A stretch of DNA of 64,000 nucleotides from Laspinema sp963821735. Its GTDB lineage: Bacteria > Cyanobacteriota > Cyanobacteriia > Cyanobacteriales > Laspinemataceae. The position numbers and the translations under genes are program-made. Shown here piece after piece: positions 47,107 through 58,601 of this stretch. The stretch covers positions 372,001-436,000 of the forward strand of contig CAWGFK010000012.1 in assembly GCA_963821735.1 (NCBI GenBank). Reading direction: 5' to 3'. Position 1 is the stretch's first letter. Each line of letters begins with the position of its first letter. The notes under the pieces were generated by a model, which saw nothing but the letters and a program-made list of their open reading frames with translations, did no database searches and was not told the origin of the DNA.

Positions 47107-48159
47107 CTACGGAGTAACACCTGGGGGGGTCCTATTAAAAACACTGCGAGCTTGGACTCGTCTTTCAATACTGGGTAGATAAGCAGCAGCCCGAGACTGA
47201 GGTTGACCGGCTTTTTTAGCGGCATTCCCCCGCAAATAAACGATCGCATCTTGAAAGTTGCCCGATGAAGTGTCGGGTTTGCTGACGCAAGCGTAGAAAT
47301 TCCACTGTGTCGGTTCAGTGATTGGGGTTCCCGGTTTATGAGGACTTGCACTATAGCCATCGGGACAATTTTGCTGCTCAGGCAGTTGTATATTCGCATC
47401 GACTAAGTTAACCAGAGCCGCATCAGAATAAGCGATCGAGTTTAAGGCAGGACAAATAGGATTGCCGCCATTAGCTGGAATGGTACAAGGCCAGTTTGAA
47501 AAACCGATCTGCTGGGGATCTATATAACCTTCCGTTTGTTCTAGCTCCGCTAATTCGTCCACCTTGTATTTACGAAGTTCATAGCGAGTAAGGCGTCGGG
47601 GTTCATCCCAGATTCCGCCTGGATTATCTTCTCTAACTCCGTAAACCACCAAGGTATAGGTGTGTCCAGTGGTCTTGAGGGCATAGCATTCTTCCCGTTT
47701 GTCTTCTGCAACATCAGCACAGGTGCCTGGTAAGGCTTCACTTCCTTGGGGATTGGTCCGATAGGGAACGGCTTCCAGTTTCCAAAAGGCCAAGACTGGG
47801 GTTACATCGTCCGCAGGAAACTTGATAAATCTCGCTAAACCCGCACAATAGGGCTTATCCGCTGTAGCAGTACGAGCAACATTCCTCAAACATTCCCCTT
47901 CATAAATGTATCGGGCTTGTTGAATTTCTGTTCCAATATAATCCATTGCCTGTGCCATCTGTTGCTGGGTTTGACTTAAAGCTGTTTCGCGCTTTTCCGT
48001 ACCCAACAGGCTGACCACTAAGCTTAGCATGGCATAGAGAACGATCCCCCCTACTGTGATTGCCATTAACAGTTCTAGCAAGGTAAATCCTGCTGTTTTC
48101 TGTTGGCGGACCGTGGTTAGGTAGGTCTTGAGAATAAACTGGATATTTTTTTTAATCAT
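47107..48159 (-). CDS. PilW/GspJ-like pseudopilin (HpsC-like)
   Basis: About 350 residues from ATG 48159 (MIKKNIQFILKTYLTTVRQQ); the frame is open up to 48270 with other Met starts. Prepilin signal KTAGFTLLELLMAITVGGIV, then a large extracellular domain with several Cys pairs (CLRNVART...YCAGL, CADVAEDKREEC, CTIPANGGNPIC) and a C-terminal YLRGNAAKKAGQPQSRAAAY. PilW-like proteins are tip-located minor pilins. It sits between HpsB-like and GspH-like genes on the same strand. Confidence 0.85.
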   Translation of the reverse strand: MIKKNIQFILKTYLTTVRQQKTAGFTLLELLMAITVGGIVLYAMLSLVVSLLGTEKRETALSQTQQQMAQAMDYIGTEIQQARYIYEGECLRNVARTATADKPYCAGLARFIKFPADDVTPVLAFWKLEAVPYRTNPQGSEALPGTCADVAEDKREECYALKTTGHTYTLVVYGVREDNPGGIWDEPRRLTRYELRKYKVDELAELEQTEGYIDPQQIGFSNWPCTIPANGGNPICPALNSIAYSDAALVNLVDANIQLPEQQNCPDGYSASPHKPGTPITEPTQWNFYACVSKPDTSSGNFQDAIVYLRGNAAKKAGQPQSRAAAYLPSIERRVQARSVFNRTPPGVTP

Positions 48160-48300
48160 TGCTCTCATAGAAAACTGGATTAAATTTGAAATCATACCGG
48201 CCAACCCAATTTTTAGGGGTGACTCTAACTGTTGTAGCCACTTATCAAATAAACCGATACTAACAAGCAATTTCTCCTTTTTAGCAAGAAGTTGATCCAG

Positions 48301-48945
48301 CTATTTACAGCCACCCACAAGCTGGCAATAAACTCTTCCAGAAGTATCTAAATCGCTTCTAACAATGGGAGTATAAATGACCACCAGGGGGGCCTTTCCT
48401 GAACCATTATCTGCGGAAAATCCTAGCCTTGCCGGGTCTTTTCCTACCCCGCCTGCCACCAACGAACCTCTGGTATAAACCCGAACCCCCATATAGAAAC
48501 CCCCCGTCACATTGGAAGTCCCTAGAGTTTTAGTCTTTGTGCGAAAGGTTTGCACGCCGTAATCCCATTCTCCATCACCATTAACATCCACCTGACACAA
48601 GGGGGCATCTTTGGGGAGTATAGTCTTACAATTTTGACCTGTACCTGTGGGTGCGGCCACATCCTTGGGTTCACCATCTCCAGCTTTAGGGGGTAATTGG
48701 GCCTCAAATGCGTTGACATTGTTGTAAGCAGTCTCTCCTCGCTCTAGGATGAGGCGTACTCGGTCGATTTCCCCCTGAGCCAATTGCATCGCTTGTTCTG
48801 CTCGGTAAGAACGAACCCGAGAAGCCATTGACAACATGATGGGTGGAGTGATGGCAACCACTGCCGTCCCAAAAATGACGATCGCCGCTAGAGATTCGAT
48901 TAGGGTTAGCCCTTGTTCGGTAGAGTTTGTTTTTGGGATTCGCAT
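48301..48945 (-). CDS. PilV/GspI-like pseudopilin (HpsB-like)
   Basis: 214 residues from ATG 48945 (MRIPKTNSTEQGLTLIESLA). The processing site is after the Gly of EQG, with Glu5 of the mature protein, then a long hydrophobic helix (AAIVIFGTAVVAITPPIMLS). A segment CKTILPKDAPLCQVDVNGDG and a C-terminal CQLVGGC suggest disulfides. The closely spaced order with the HpsA-like gene above supports membership in the hps secretion set. Confidence 0.85.
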   Translation of the reverse strand: MRIPKTNSTEQGLTLIESLAAIVIFGTAVVAITPPIMLSMASRVRSYRAEQAMQLAQGEIDRVRLILERGETAYNNVNAFEAQLPPKAGDGEPKDVAAPTGTGQNCKTILPKDAPLCQVDVNGDGEWDYGVQTFRTKTKTLGTSNVTGGFYMGVRVYTRGSLVAGGVGKDPARLGFSADNGSGKAPLVVIYTPIVRSDLDTSGRVYCQLVGGCK

Positions 48946-49100
48946 TTTGGCCTCCTTTGCTTCTGGGTTCGACAACAAGACTGATGGGTTACCTGGGGGG
49001 AAAACCGGGTTGTGGATTAAAAAGCGGTTAAATGCTTTCCTGGTATTGGACCCACCCGGTTTTCTCCTTCAGTCCAGTGGCTTTTATTCGGGGTTTACCG

Positions 49101-52100
49101 CTAGTTGGTGCACTTAAATTTAATCGCCTCACGCAACTTGCAGATATAGGGGTCATCAGCCCGGGGTTCGCGATAGAATTCACTGCGCTCGGTTCCAGGA
49201 ATTACCATCCGGCGTAACACTGGCCCTGCTGGGAGATATTGCAATCCCACATCATAACCCCAGTCCCGATCCGGACGGATGTAATGGAAAAATCGGTTTC
49301 CACTCCTGTCAGTTTCTCCAGGCTCCCACGAATCGCGATCAAACGGTGCGGTTGCATAGTTACTGAAGTTAAGCTGCATAAACGAACCTCTGATAGACAA
49401 TTTTTTGTCCGGGCTGCCACTCCAGTTTTCTAGCATTCTCGGGAAGTTAATCAAACCACCATTCCCTTGGTTTTCCTGGGGTGGGACCACACCATTAATC
49501 ATCACGATATTGACCGTGGTATTTTTGGCTTGGGAGATGTTATCTACGGCAAAAGCTTGCGAGCTGCGATCTGCAAAACTGTAATAGGTTCTGTTGTCTC
49601 TGTTGTAGGGTGTGACGGCTTTTGTGGTTGTGTCAACCATCATCGCTTCCGCATTCCGAGAAATGAGAATCGGAGAGGTGGGAGCATCCGGATTTTCTCT
49701 AGCCCAGGCTTGTCCAGCTGGCAAGGCATTCTTCGGACGATTCTGGTTGATATAAGAGGTTTGGGTATTACTGACTTGGCATCCATACTTCTTGTTTGCT
49801 TCGGAAATGCTGATAGCAGGGCTAGGCGTATTGGGCAACCCATCTTCAATGCTGCCATCACAGAAGTTATCGGAAATTATGGTAATCGCATCTCCGAGAA
49901 TTTCTGTGGGTCGCCAATAATCCTTGGTCGGTTCGGCAAAGTTGGCATTGACATTTCCATCAATAATTTCCAGCCCAGCAGTGTGCAGGTTAAAATCCCC
50001 TTGAATGTAAATGGGGTTATCCGAAACCAAAGTCATCCCCCGCAGAATGGAGGTATCCGCGTCACCCCCTCCCGGTTTACGCCGCAGATCCTGACCATTT
50101 TTTAAGCGGAATCCATGAGGACGCCGGTCTGGATCGGCATAGTAATCGATGGATTTGATACTCATGTTATAGGGTTTTAACGCTGGATCCGAGGGGGTAA
50201 AGGCATTCATGTTTGCCCCTGAAGGTCGGGCGATCGCATCTTCTCGCACCGCATCTTCCCGGAACGCATAGACAATTCCACTATCCGGCAACCATGTTTC
50301 ATTCTTTCCAGGAGCATCTTTACTCCTGAGCATATCCATATCCAAGTTCAACACCCGCACGCTCATTTCTTCGCGACCATCAAAGAGTGCAGAATCTTTG
50401 ATAGCAACTTTATAATAATTAGTCCCATCAAATTTAATTAGCTCTTGCTTGCTATCGTTAGGTGCAGCGACTGTATTCGTGGGAGTCACTCCACTTTGAT
50501 AAGGCAAAACCCAGTCAGCTAACTTTCGGGGCTGGATTGCGATTTTGGAAATGGCATCATCCGTTAAGGCTTTATACTCAAATCCATTCGTAACATTCTG
50601 AATATAGGGTTCAGTCGGCGGTTGTGCATGAATCCCATCTCCATCATGATCATGGTTCACTGTTGGGAAAATATAGTACAGGGATGGGAATTTCGGTTGA
50701 CTGGAACAGAGACGAGATAAGCCCAACAAGCGCCTGGTCTTGTCTGTATCGGCGACTATATCTGTAAACGCATCGCCAAGCCCAAAAAAGCTGTTGCCCG
50801 GTGTCTGTTGTGTCACGTTACAAGCAATGTTAACTTCAGGGGCACTTGCTTTCCAAATGTCTTGTGGATCTAATGCCACACCAATATCGGGTTTAAAAGT
50901 AATAGCGTTATTAGCAGGATCTTTCAGCGCACTAACCCGAAACCCATAAGTCCGATCTCGTCCTACCTGCTCTTTAGTCATGACTAAACGAGCAAGTTTA
51001 ACGAGACGATCCATTTTCTGATACTCTGCATTGGTTGTAGGAGTATAAGAATCTCGCTTTTTTCTAGAGCCGTAATATATGCCTCTGGCGGTAAGGCATA
51101 GTCTCCTGCAACTGGTGGGTTGCCTGCATTAGTAACTAACCCCCTATATACAAGTTTCCCCGTAGAGTTGAGTTCCATCACCTCATAATTTTTGGTTGCC
51201 AGATTGTAAGTTCCATCTTGTAATTCATAAAGCGCATCCGCTAAGGCATTTAGCCCATTACTCGCGGTTCCATCCAAAGCCTTAGATTGATTATCGGCAT
51301 CTGTGTAATCGTAACTTTGCAAATAATTGATGTTGTATGCCAACATTCCCAACGTGGCAGCGGCAGTTTGGTTGGTCGTTTGATCTGCCAGAGAGGGAGA
51401 AGCATCAGCCAAAGCACGGCGCAAGCTGGAAAAGTTTCCCCACATCGTCAAATAAGGAGCAGGATGCACTTTTCCTGCCTCTTGTTTAGGGGGATATGCA
51501 CCATCCAGATCCCCTGCAAAATTCGCTAGATTTGTCAGCGCTGTTTGTACTTCCAGTTTAGTGACATCAGGGGCTGCAAATTCCCATCCATTGGTTCCGT
51601 ATCCATTGAAAAAATCTACCCCGATAATTCCCGTCGTGTCCGTCTCGCCCAGATCGTTAAACCAAGTGTCAGTTTTTTTAACAAACTTAATTGTTTCAAA
51701 CGTGGCACTATTTTTGAGGGTCTGCTCGGTTCCCGGATGAACGGTGGTAGCAACCACTGCTGCTGGTTCATAGCCTTTGCTCCCCTTATCATCCTTGTGA
51801 TAAATCAGAGTAGATTGGACTGCGGCTAGGTTATCTCTCTGGGTGCGGCGCTGGCGCAGTTCATGGCTTCTCGTGGCAGCGGCTGTATCCTGTGGATTTA
51901 GCGGATCCCTCTCGTAGAGATCGTCATAGTCACCATCGTTATTCCTATCTTTGTTCCACCCAAACGCATTTCCTAACTGCAACCGCTGACCCACCATGAC
52001 TCGCAACCCTTGACCTCGGGCGCGGCGCTCCCAGTATCCATCTAAGCCGTAGCTATCCGGTTCTAAAATTGGATCCCGAGGTTCATCGCGAATTACATCA

Positions 52101-53650
52101 TCGTCACCTGTCAAATTCCAAGCGGTGCCAATCGAGCATCCCCCACCTATCTTCTGTCCCATATCGCAGATAGGTGTTACAGTCAAATTCCCATTAGCAT
52201 CGGGTTCGGCCTTACCATATCCAGGTTTTGGTCCGTAGCGATTATCTGCGCGATAAGTATCATCGATATACGGTGGTGCTTGAGAATCTTGTAATACTGC
52301 AACCCGACTGGCGACATTGCGAGTATCCCATTGCTGATCCTTACTATCTTTTAAATCTCCGGCCCACGCTTCTGATTTGTTAGACAATAATATCGGTTCA
52401 GGTTTCAGGGAAAGATTAAAACCTGAAGCAGTGGTTGAGTCTGTATCATTTTTAACCAGTTCCCGAGTGCCGTCTGGATAAGTATCAAAGTTAACTTTCC
52501 CAGACAAGATGGCATCTTTCGACAGCAAGGAATTGACGAGATGTCCCCAAAGGGTTACATCGGAGTTAGATTTGGGATGGAAAAAACAGGATGCGGGGGC
52601 GCTAATTAGCTGGCCCACAAAATCCTTTTGACCTGAAATAAATAAACTTCCTTCCGAGTGGATCGCACCATTCCAATTAAAGGGAGCGGCTGGGTTGATT
52701 TCGATATCAGTACGGAACCACGCCCCCCACTTGTTAGCGCGTTGGAAGTTTCTATCCTGTTGATATTGGACGGTAGAAATCACCGGGTTGACCGCATTCC
52801 CTTGGATAACGCTATTGGGAACGCTCACTGCATAGACTTGAAAGTTTTTCATCAACAGGGCATCGCTGCCACCGACTTGAAACCATCCCTGGACAAATTC
52901 ATTACTAGCCCCTGTCTCTTCTGCAGTAAATCGGGGCTTACAGGATACAGCATCCGCCTGAGTGATGACAATCGGTCCATTGCGAACCACAAAATAGTCA
53001 GCTTTATCTTTGTCTGAATTTAACAAGGTATAAAGGCTAGGATCCGCGTCGGCCAATCGAGGGTCCATTGTCTTGAGACCTGCACCCTCAGGTCGGGAAC
53101 TTCTTAATACAATGGCATAAGCCGTCGTCGTATCATTAACTCCATCTCCATTGGAGTCAGTCTGAAAACTCCAGGCAGTTTGGGCAGGAGTATTTCCAGG
53201 AAGGACTAAATCTAACCTCTCTTCATCCCTAAACGTATAATAAGAATCATTGTCCGCTAAAATTGCTTCTAAAGTCGTTTCTGGGGGAATCCCGGCGGTC
53301 TGGGTATAAACACCACCAGGTTGATCGGAAAAGAGGAGCTCCAGCTTGGCTTTAGCACGCTCGATCGCCGGGGTCGCCGCATTTCTAACCTGTTGTTCTT
53401 GGTACTGGCCTACCACATCGACCGATCGCTGATAAGATCTAAAAATTAAAGTGCTGACAACCAACATCATCACGATGATGAGTAGCGTAGTCGTTGGCAA
53501 CACAAAACCCGCCTGCAATCGACGGCGTGATGTTACGAACGCAGTGCGGAGAAAACGATAGGTATCTCGACTGGTCAGCTTTTGAGCAAATCGAACGATT
53601 GCTTGCACGAGGTGCGTTAGTGCTTTTTGGATTTTGTGCTTTCTAGCCAT
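49101..53650 (-). CDS. hpsA: HpsA-like giant secreted pseudopilin (frameshift as read)
   Basis: About 1,516 residues after correction. An N-terminal Arg-rich stretch (SRRRLQ) is followed by a prepilin-like AGFVLPTTTLLIIVMMLVVS helix and FRSYQRSVDVV. The rest is a very long beta-rich extracellular part with Ca-binding-like DSNGDGVND and NKDRNNDGDYDDLYERD segments. The frame break is in the A-run (T-run on the plus strand) at 51058-51063: with one more A, ALEKKRDSYTPTTNAEYQKM joins directly to DRLVKLARLVMTKEQ. HpsA is needed for hormogonium polysaccharide secretion in filamentous cyanobacteria; here it heads the pseudopilin run. Confidence 0.85.
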
Positions 53651-53936
53651 AGCTACTCCGTGAGTGCAGGTGCCACTAATTGAGAAATGGAGAGTCTTTT
53701 TTCTGTAGTAACTTAAAAATCCCGGAATTGACTATCCGTATATTTCCGGAGATTGTTGTTAAACTATTGTATTATCTAGTTTTTAGGTTACCCAGCTAGA
53801 GAGAAAAATCAATCAGCCTAGGGTTAGAAAATTTGTCAAGAGGGGCCACAGGAAATCGGTTTGAGGACCCCAATATGCCAAGAGGCACGGCAATGCCGCG
53901 CCTCTTCAGAATAAAGGGTTCCCAGGGGCTGGGGTC

Positions 53937-54173
53937 TTAGTATTTGGACAGATTGATTCCCGCTTCCTTGGCGTAAGCTTGCAACCCCTTGTTATTGAGG
54001 GTTTTGATAGCGGTGGTGGATAAGCGCAGTCTCACCCAGCGGTTTCCTTGGGGCCACCAGACTCGTTTCCATTGCAGGTTGGCTTCTTGCAGCTTATGGG
54101 TCCGGCGGTGGGAGTGGGAAACGGCCATTGCGTTATTCGCCTTTTTGCCGGTGAGTTGACATTTGCGGGACAT
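53937..54173 (-). CDS. rpmB: 50S ribosomal protein L28
   Basis: 78 residues, MSRKCQLTGKKANNAMAVSH at the N-terminus and RVWWPQGNRWVRLRLSTTAI in the middle, the usual bL28 pattern. Cys5 is present but the second zinc Cys pairs are absent, so this is the C-minus type. It ends GINLSKY. A component of the large ribosomal subunit. Monocistronic between repeat-rich gaps. Confidence 0.96.
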   Translation of the reverse strand: MSRKCQLTGKKANNAMAVSHSHRRTHKLQEANLQWKRVWWPQGNRWVRLRLSTTAIKTLNNKGLQAYAKEAGINLSKY

Positions 54174-54263
54174 GGTTTCTCCTTGGATAGTTGAGCTATG
54201 TTGAAACGCAGTCTCTTATTGTACCGACTTTTGGGGAAGCATGGAGCATGGAGTCGTTCTCTT

Positions 54264-54330
54264 CAGTTCGTAGTAACGACTTCAGTCGTTCTCCCCAGTT
54301 CGTAGTAACGACTTCAGTCGTTTCCGGGAA
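54264..54330. repeat. Direct repeat of the GTAACGACTTCAGTCGTT palindrome
   Basis: Two head-to-tail copies of CAGTTCGTAGTAACGACTTC-AGTCGTT (54264-54290, 54296-54322); each is itself palindromic (AACGACT-tc-AGTCGTT). A third copy in opposite orientation lies at about 54869-54896. No genes in 54174-54980. Confidence 0.8.
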
Positions 54331-54570
54331 ACCCACTGCCGTGGGTTTAAAGTTTTATTAGTTCAGTAGCTTAAAACCTGACCCCCGCGTCCTGCAACAG
54401 GAACGTGGGGGTCGGGTTTAACTTTTAGGCGGGGGTTTGAACCCTAGCCCTGTCAAGGTGGTAAATTTAATAACGAAAAATCGCTGTTTCTGGTAGGGGT
54501 TTGGTCACCCAACCCTCTTCTGCCCTAATGTTAGGGGTTGGGTCAGATCTCTTTTTGGGGCGATGCATTA

Positions 54571-54690
54571 CACCAAATCCGGGTATGAAAAGTCGTTTTT
54601 ATGGAGTAGCCCGGCAGGCGGGCTTTGTCCGTGAGCCTCCACCCTTGAGGGTGCGGGTTTTTATAGACCTTTGACAACCGGATTCCGCAT
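54571..54690 (+). mobile_element. MITE-like element, copy D
   Basis: Ends ACCAAATCCGGGTATGAAAA and, read inwards from the right, CGGAATCCGGTTGTCAAAGG. Core hairpins AGCCCGGCAGGCGGGCT and CCACCCTTGAGGGTGCGGG plus T-run. The right end matches the right end of the IS630 over about 23 of 25 bases (through TCAAAGGTC). Confidence 0.85.
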
Positions 54691-54691
54691 T

Positions 54692-54810
54692 ACATCCTTG
54701 AGGGCGATTGGACCAAACCCCTAAACCCCTTGAGGGTTTAGATAAACCCCTACAAATACACCTTGAGGGCTTGGAGACCAAACCCCTACAAATACACCTT
54801 GACAAAGCTA
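54692..54810. repeat. CCTTGAGGGC / AAACCCCTACAAATACA tandem repeats
   Basis: CCTTGAGGGCnTTGGAnACCAAACCCCTA occurs twice in slightly different spacing (about 54693 and 54763), with AAACCCCTACAAATACACCTTGA twice (54742, 54781). Low-complexity intergenic repeat. Confidence 0.6.
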
Positions 54811-54980
54811 GGGTTTGAACCCCTGCCTGTTGTCGCAACGGGTGGATGAGTTTAGGGGACCGTTCGGGAGTAACGACTGAAGTCGTTACTACGAACGGGG
54901 GAAAGGTAAATATTTGGCACCAGTCGGTTTCAACCGACTTTAGCTGTTAGGCGGGGGATTGATCCCCCGCCGGTTGTTGA

Positions 54981-56958
54981 CTAGGACCGTTGTTCAGTTA
55001 ACCGGGTAAGCAAACGATTGGACCGTTCTACGAAAGTAGTCATCCCTTCGGCATCAAAGCCTTTTTGCGCCATCAGTGCTAAATCATAGACATGGTGACA
55101 AATCATATCCGCCAGTTCTGCGGAGGGAGATTTGCCTTCCCCTTGGATGATGCCGCTTTGGGAGAGTTCGGTTAGGTGTTGAATTAGGGGATGCGCGGTG
55201 TTCACCAGCAAGATATGCTCATCGGGAAATTTCGCGGATTCCTGGGAGACTAAGGCGTTCATATCCTGGAGGCGACGCAGAAACTCCGGGAGGAGGACCA
55301 TTGCCGGGGGAGTGCCTTGGGGGTCTTCCGATTTGAGGGCCTCGGTGCGGATGGTCAGTTTCGGTTGGTTCAGCGCTTTTTCAAAGATTTCTTTGATTTG
55401 TTCGCTACGGGTCTTGTTGGTGCTGGGATCAACGATTTCCGAGGCTTTGTCTTGTTCAATCAGCTTGTCGTCAATCTCGGCATCAACGCGAGAGAATTTC
55501 ACCTCGGTATGTTCCCGTTCTAGGAAGCTGATGAAGTGGGGGTCAATGAAGGAGTCCATAAATAGGACTTCCAACCCCTGACTCTTGTGCAGTTGCACAT
55601 AGGTGGCTTGCGCTACGGGGTCAGTACAGTAAAATGCCTGGTTCTCATGGCGCGCTTTGTTGCGTTCGAGATACTCGTCCAGGGTGGTGTAAGAAGGACC
55701 CTCGGTTTTGCTATCCGATGAGACTTCTTTCCAGGCGTCTCCAGCTTCAGCTTGGACTTCTACGGCAGGTTGGTCGGATTCTGCCGGTTTGAGGTCCGCT
55801 GTGGTGCGGTAGATGATGATATCTTCCAGTTGCTTTTTGAATTTATCATCGTTGAGGCAGCCGAATTTGACGAAGGTGCCAATATCTTGCCAGCTTCGGA
55901 TATATTCTTGGCGGTTGTTGTTGTACTGTTCTTTGAGTCGGTCCGCAACTTTTTTGGCGATGAAGTCTGCTATCTTGCGAACGGTCCGGTCCATCTGCAA
56001 GGCGCTACGGGAGACGTTCAGGGGAATGTCGGGACTATCTAGGACGCCGCGCATGGGGAGGAGGAATTTGGGGATGATTTCCTCGCAGTGGTCCGAGACG
56101 AAGACTTGATTGCAGAACAGTTTGATTTGTCCTTTGGTGACATCGACATCGGGACGTGAGTTTGGGGAAGTAGAGGATGCCTTTGACGAGGAAAGGATAG
56201 TCGGTGTTGAGGTGGACCCACAACAGGGGTTCTTCTTGGAAGGGGTAGAGGTAGCGGTAGAAGTCGAGGTAATCTTCGTCGGTGAGGCTGCTGGGAGATT
56301 CCCGCCAGAGGGCTTTTTGCCGGTTGACTTGTTCGCCATCCATTTTGATGGGAACTGGCATAAAGTCACAGTAGGTTTTGACGAGTTGCTTGATGCGGGA
56401 GGCTTCGGCGTATTCTTTTTCTTCGTCTTGGAGGGTGAGGGTGATGGTGGTGCCGTGGGTGGTTCGGCTGGACTCTTCGAGGGTGAAGGAGGGGGACCCA
56501 TCACAACTCCAATGGACGGCTTGGGCCCCTTCTTTGTAGGAGAGGGTGTCGATTTCGACGGTTTTGGCAACCATGAAGGCGGAGTAAAAGCCGAGTCCGA
56601 AGTGACCGATAATTTGGCGATCGCTGGCGGATTGATATTTGGTGATGAATTCTTCAGCGCTGGAAAAGGCGACTTGGTTGATGTATTGTTTAACTTCGTC
56701 GGCAGTCATGCCGATGCCGGTGTCGCTGATGGAGAGGGTGTTTTTCTCGGCATCGACTGCGATGGTAATTTCCGGGTTGCTGGTGTCGCCGCTAAATTCT
56801 CCGGCATAGGAGACCATTTTGAGTTTTTCAATGGCATCGACGGCATTGGAGACAAGTTCCCGCAAGAAGATTTCATGGTCGGAGTATAGAGACTTCTTGA
56901 TAATGGGAAAGATATTCTCGGTATGGATCGTGATTTGGCCTTGTTCCAGTACGGTCAT
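54981..56958 (-). CDS. htpG: Hsp90-family chaperone HtpG (one-base frameshift as read)
   Basis: 658 residues after correction, normal size. The N-terminal GHKL ATPase has ELVSNAVDAIEKL, ISDTGIGMT, and IGHFGLGFYSAFMVA. The middle domain contains FPKLTSDVDVTKGQIKLFCN after repair, and the C-terminal dimerisation domain ends FVERSNRLLTRLTEQRS. The break is in the G-run (C on minus) at 56151-56153: one extra C turns TSDVDV into TSRCRC. An ATP-dependent chaperone for client and stress protein folding. Start ATG 56958 (MTVLEQGQITIHTENIFP). Confidence 0.96.
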
Positions 56959-57119
56959 AGTGTTCTCAGTTTAAGGGTAAAGTTTAGTTCAGTCTTGATT
57001 TTGGGCGATCGCGCGGTGCTTGCAGATCAGGGGAACCCCCCGCAAAGGATTCGGATCTCCCTACTTTTTGAGTTCAAGCTGGGTTTAGGGTTGGGTCACG
57101 GTATAGAAGGCGGCTGCTT

Positions 57120-58593
57120 GTGTTATTCAATTCTTACGTTTTCATTTTCGGGTTTCTCCCGGTCACTCTGTTAGTCTATTTTGGGTTGACGCGGTTGCGC
57201 TATCTGAAGGCGGCGATCGTTTGGATGGCGATCGCCTCGTTGTTTTTTTATGGCTACTGGAATCCGCCTTATTTGGTGTTATTCCTGGTTTCCATCGGTC
57301 TGAACTATGGATTCGGCAAGGCGATCGCTGCTAGTCCTATAAGGGGCGAACGGTCGAAACTCCTACTGATTGTCGGCATTAGTAGTAATTTAGCCTTAAT
57401 TGGCTATTACAAATATGCGGAATTTTTCCTGAGTTCCCTCAATCAGGTCTTTCACTGGACTTGGCAGAGTCCCGATATTGTTCTGCCTCTAGCAATTTCA
57501 TTCTACACCTTTACTCAAATCGCCTATCTGGTGGATGCCTACCGGGGAGAAACCAAGGAATTCAAATTATGATTTAATCACCTACAGTCTGTTTGTCTCG
57601 TTTTATCCGCAATTAATCGCCGGTCCCATTCTGCGCCATGATGAACTGATTCCGCAGTTGCGAGCTGTCAAAAATTTTATCTTTTCTGAGAGAAATTTTG
57701 CCCTAGGCTTAACCCTGTTTATCCTGGGATTATCCAAAAAAATGCTGATTGCGGATAATTTATCCCCTTGGGTGGCCCAGGTATTTAATCATGCCGATTC
57801 GGTGACGTTTTTAGAAGCATGGATTGGGGCATTGAGTTATACGTTTCAACTGTATTTTGATTTTTCGGGATATTCAGATATGGCGATCGGTTTGGGATGG
57901 ATGGTGAATATCAACCTGCCGATTAATTTTAACTCTCCCTATAAAGCCAGTTCCATTATTGATTTTTGGCGGCGTTGGCATATCACTCTTTCGGCTTTTT
58001 TAAGAGATTACCTTTATATTCCTTTAGGAGGTAACCGCAAGGGAGAAACCCGTCGCATTGTTAATTTAATGCTAACGATGCTGTTAGGCGGATTGTGGCA
58101 TGGTGCTGGATGGACTTATGTGATTTGGGGAGGACTGCATGGTTTATTTTTAGGGATTAATAATGTCTGGCGCAAGCTGGGAATTTCCCTGCCGAAATTT
58201 GTAGGGGTGACGGTCACTTTTTTGGCTGTAGTTGCCAGTTGGGTGTTATTTCGGGCTGCTACCTTTCAGGATGCTTTAGAACTGTTACAGGCAATGGCGG
58301 GGATGAAGGGTATTATTTTGCCGGATACGTTTCAAGGGGTTTTGGGTTGGATTCCAGTGGGAGGAATTTTTCAGGGATGGCAACCCTTAAGGTACTTGCC
58401 TGGTATTGGAGGGGGCTATAGTCTCATCATCTTAGGGATCGTCATGTTGGCTGTGATGAAGTTGCCCAATACGATGCAAATGATTGAGCAGTTTACGCCT
58501 AAGATAGGGTGGGGGTTAGGAATAGCAACTTTAGCCACGAGTTGTCTGCTTTCTCTAAATCAAGTCTCAGAATTTCTGTACTTCCAATTTTGA
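57120..58593 (+). CDS. MBOAT-family O-acyltransferase (AlgI-like), frameshifted as read
   Basis: 490 residues after correction; GTG start at 57120 (MLFNSYVFIFGFLPVTLLVY). Around ten membrane segments. FYTFTQIAYLVDAYRGETKEF, FVSFYPQLIAGPILRHDEL, and the catalytic-His region LRDYLYIPLGGNRKG...LLGGLWHGAGWTYVIWGGLHG are the AlgI/PatA/DltB-type MBOAT signatures. The break is one extra A at 57564-57566 (EFKL* should be EFNYDLITYS). It transfers acyl (usually acetyl) groups across the membrane to an exported polysaccharide. The partner gene follows after 8 bp. Confidence 0.93.
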
Positions 58594-58601
58594 ACCGTTA
58601 T

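Noticed and set aside
56110..56889. 259-codon plus-strand frame inside htpG
   Set aside because: Antisense shadow: Gly/Val/Asp/Phe-rich composition and complete overlap with a strongly conserved gene.
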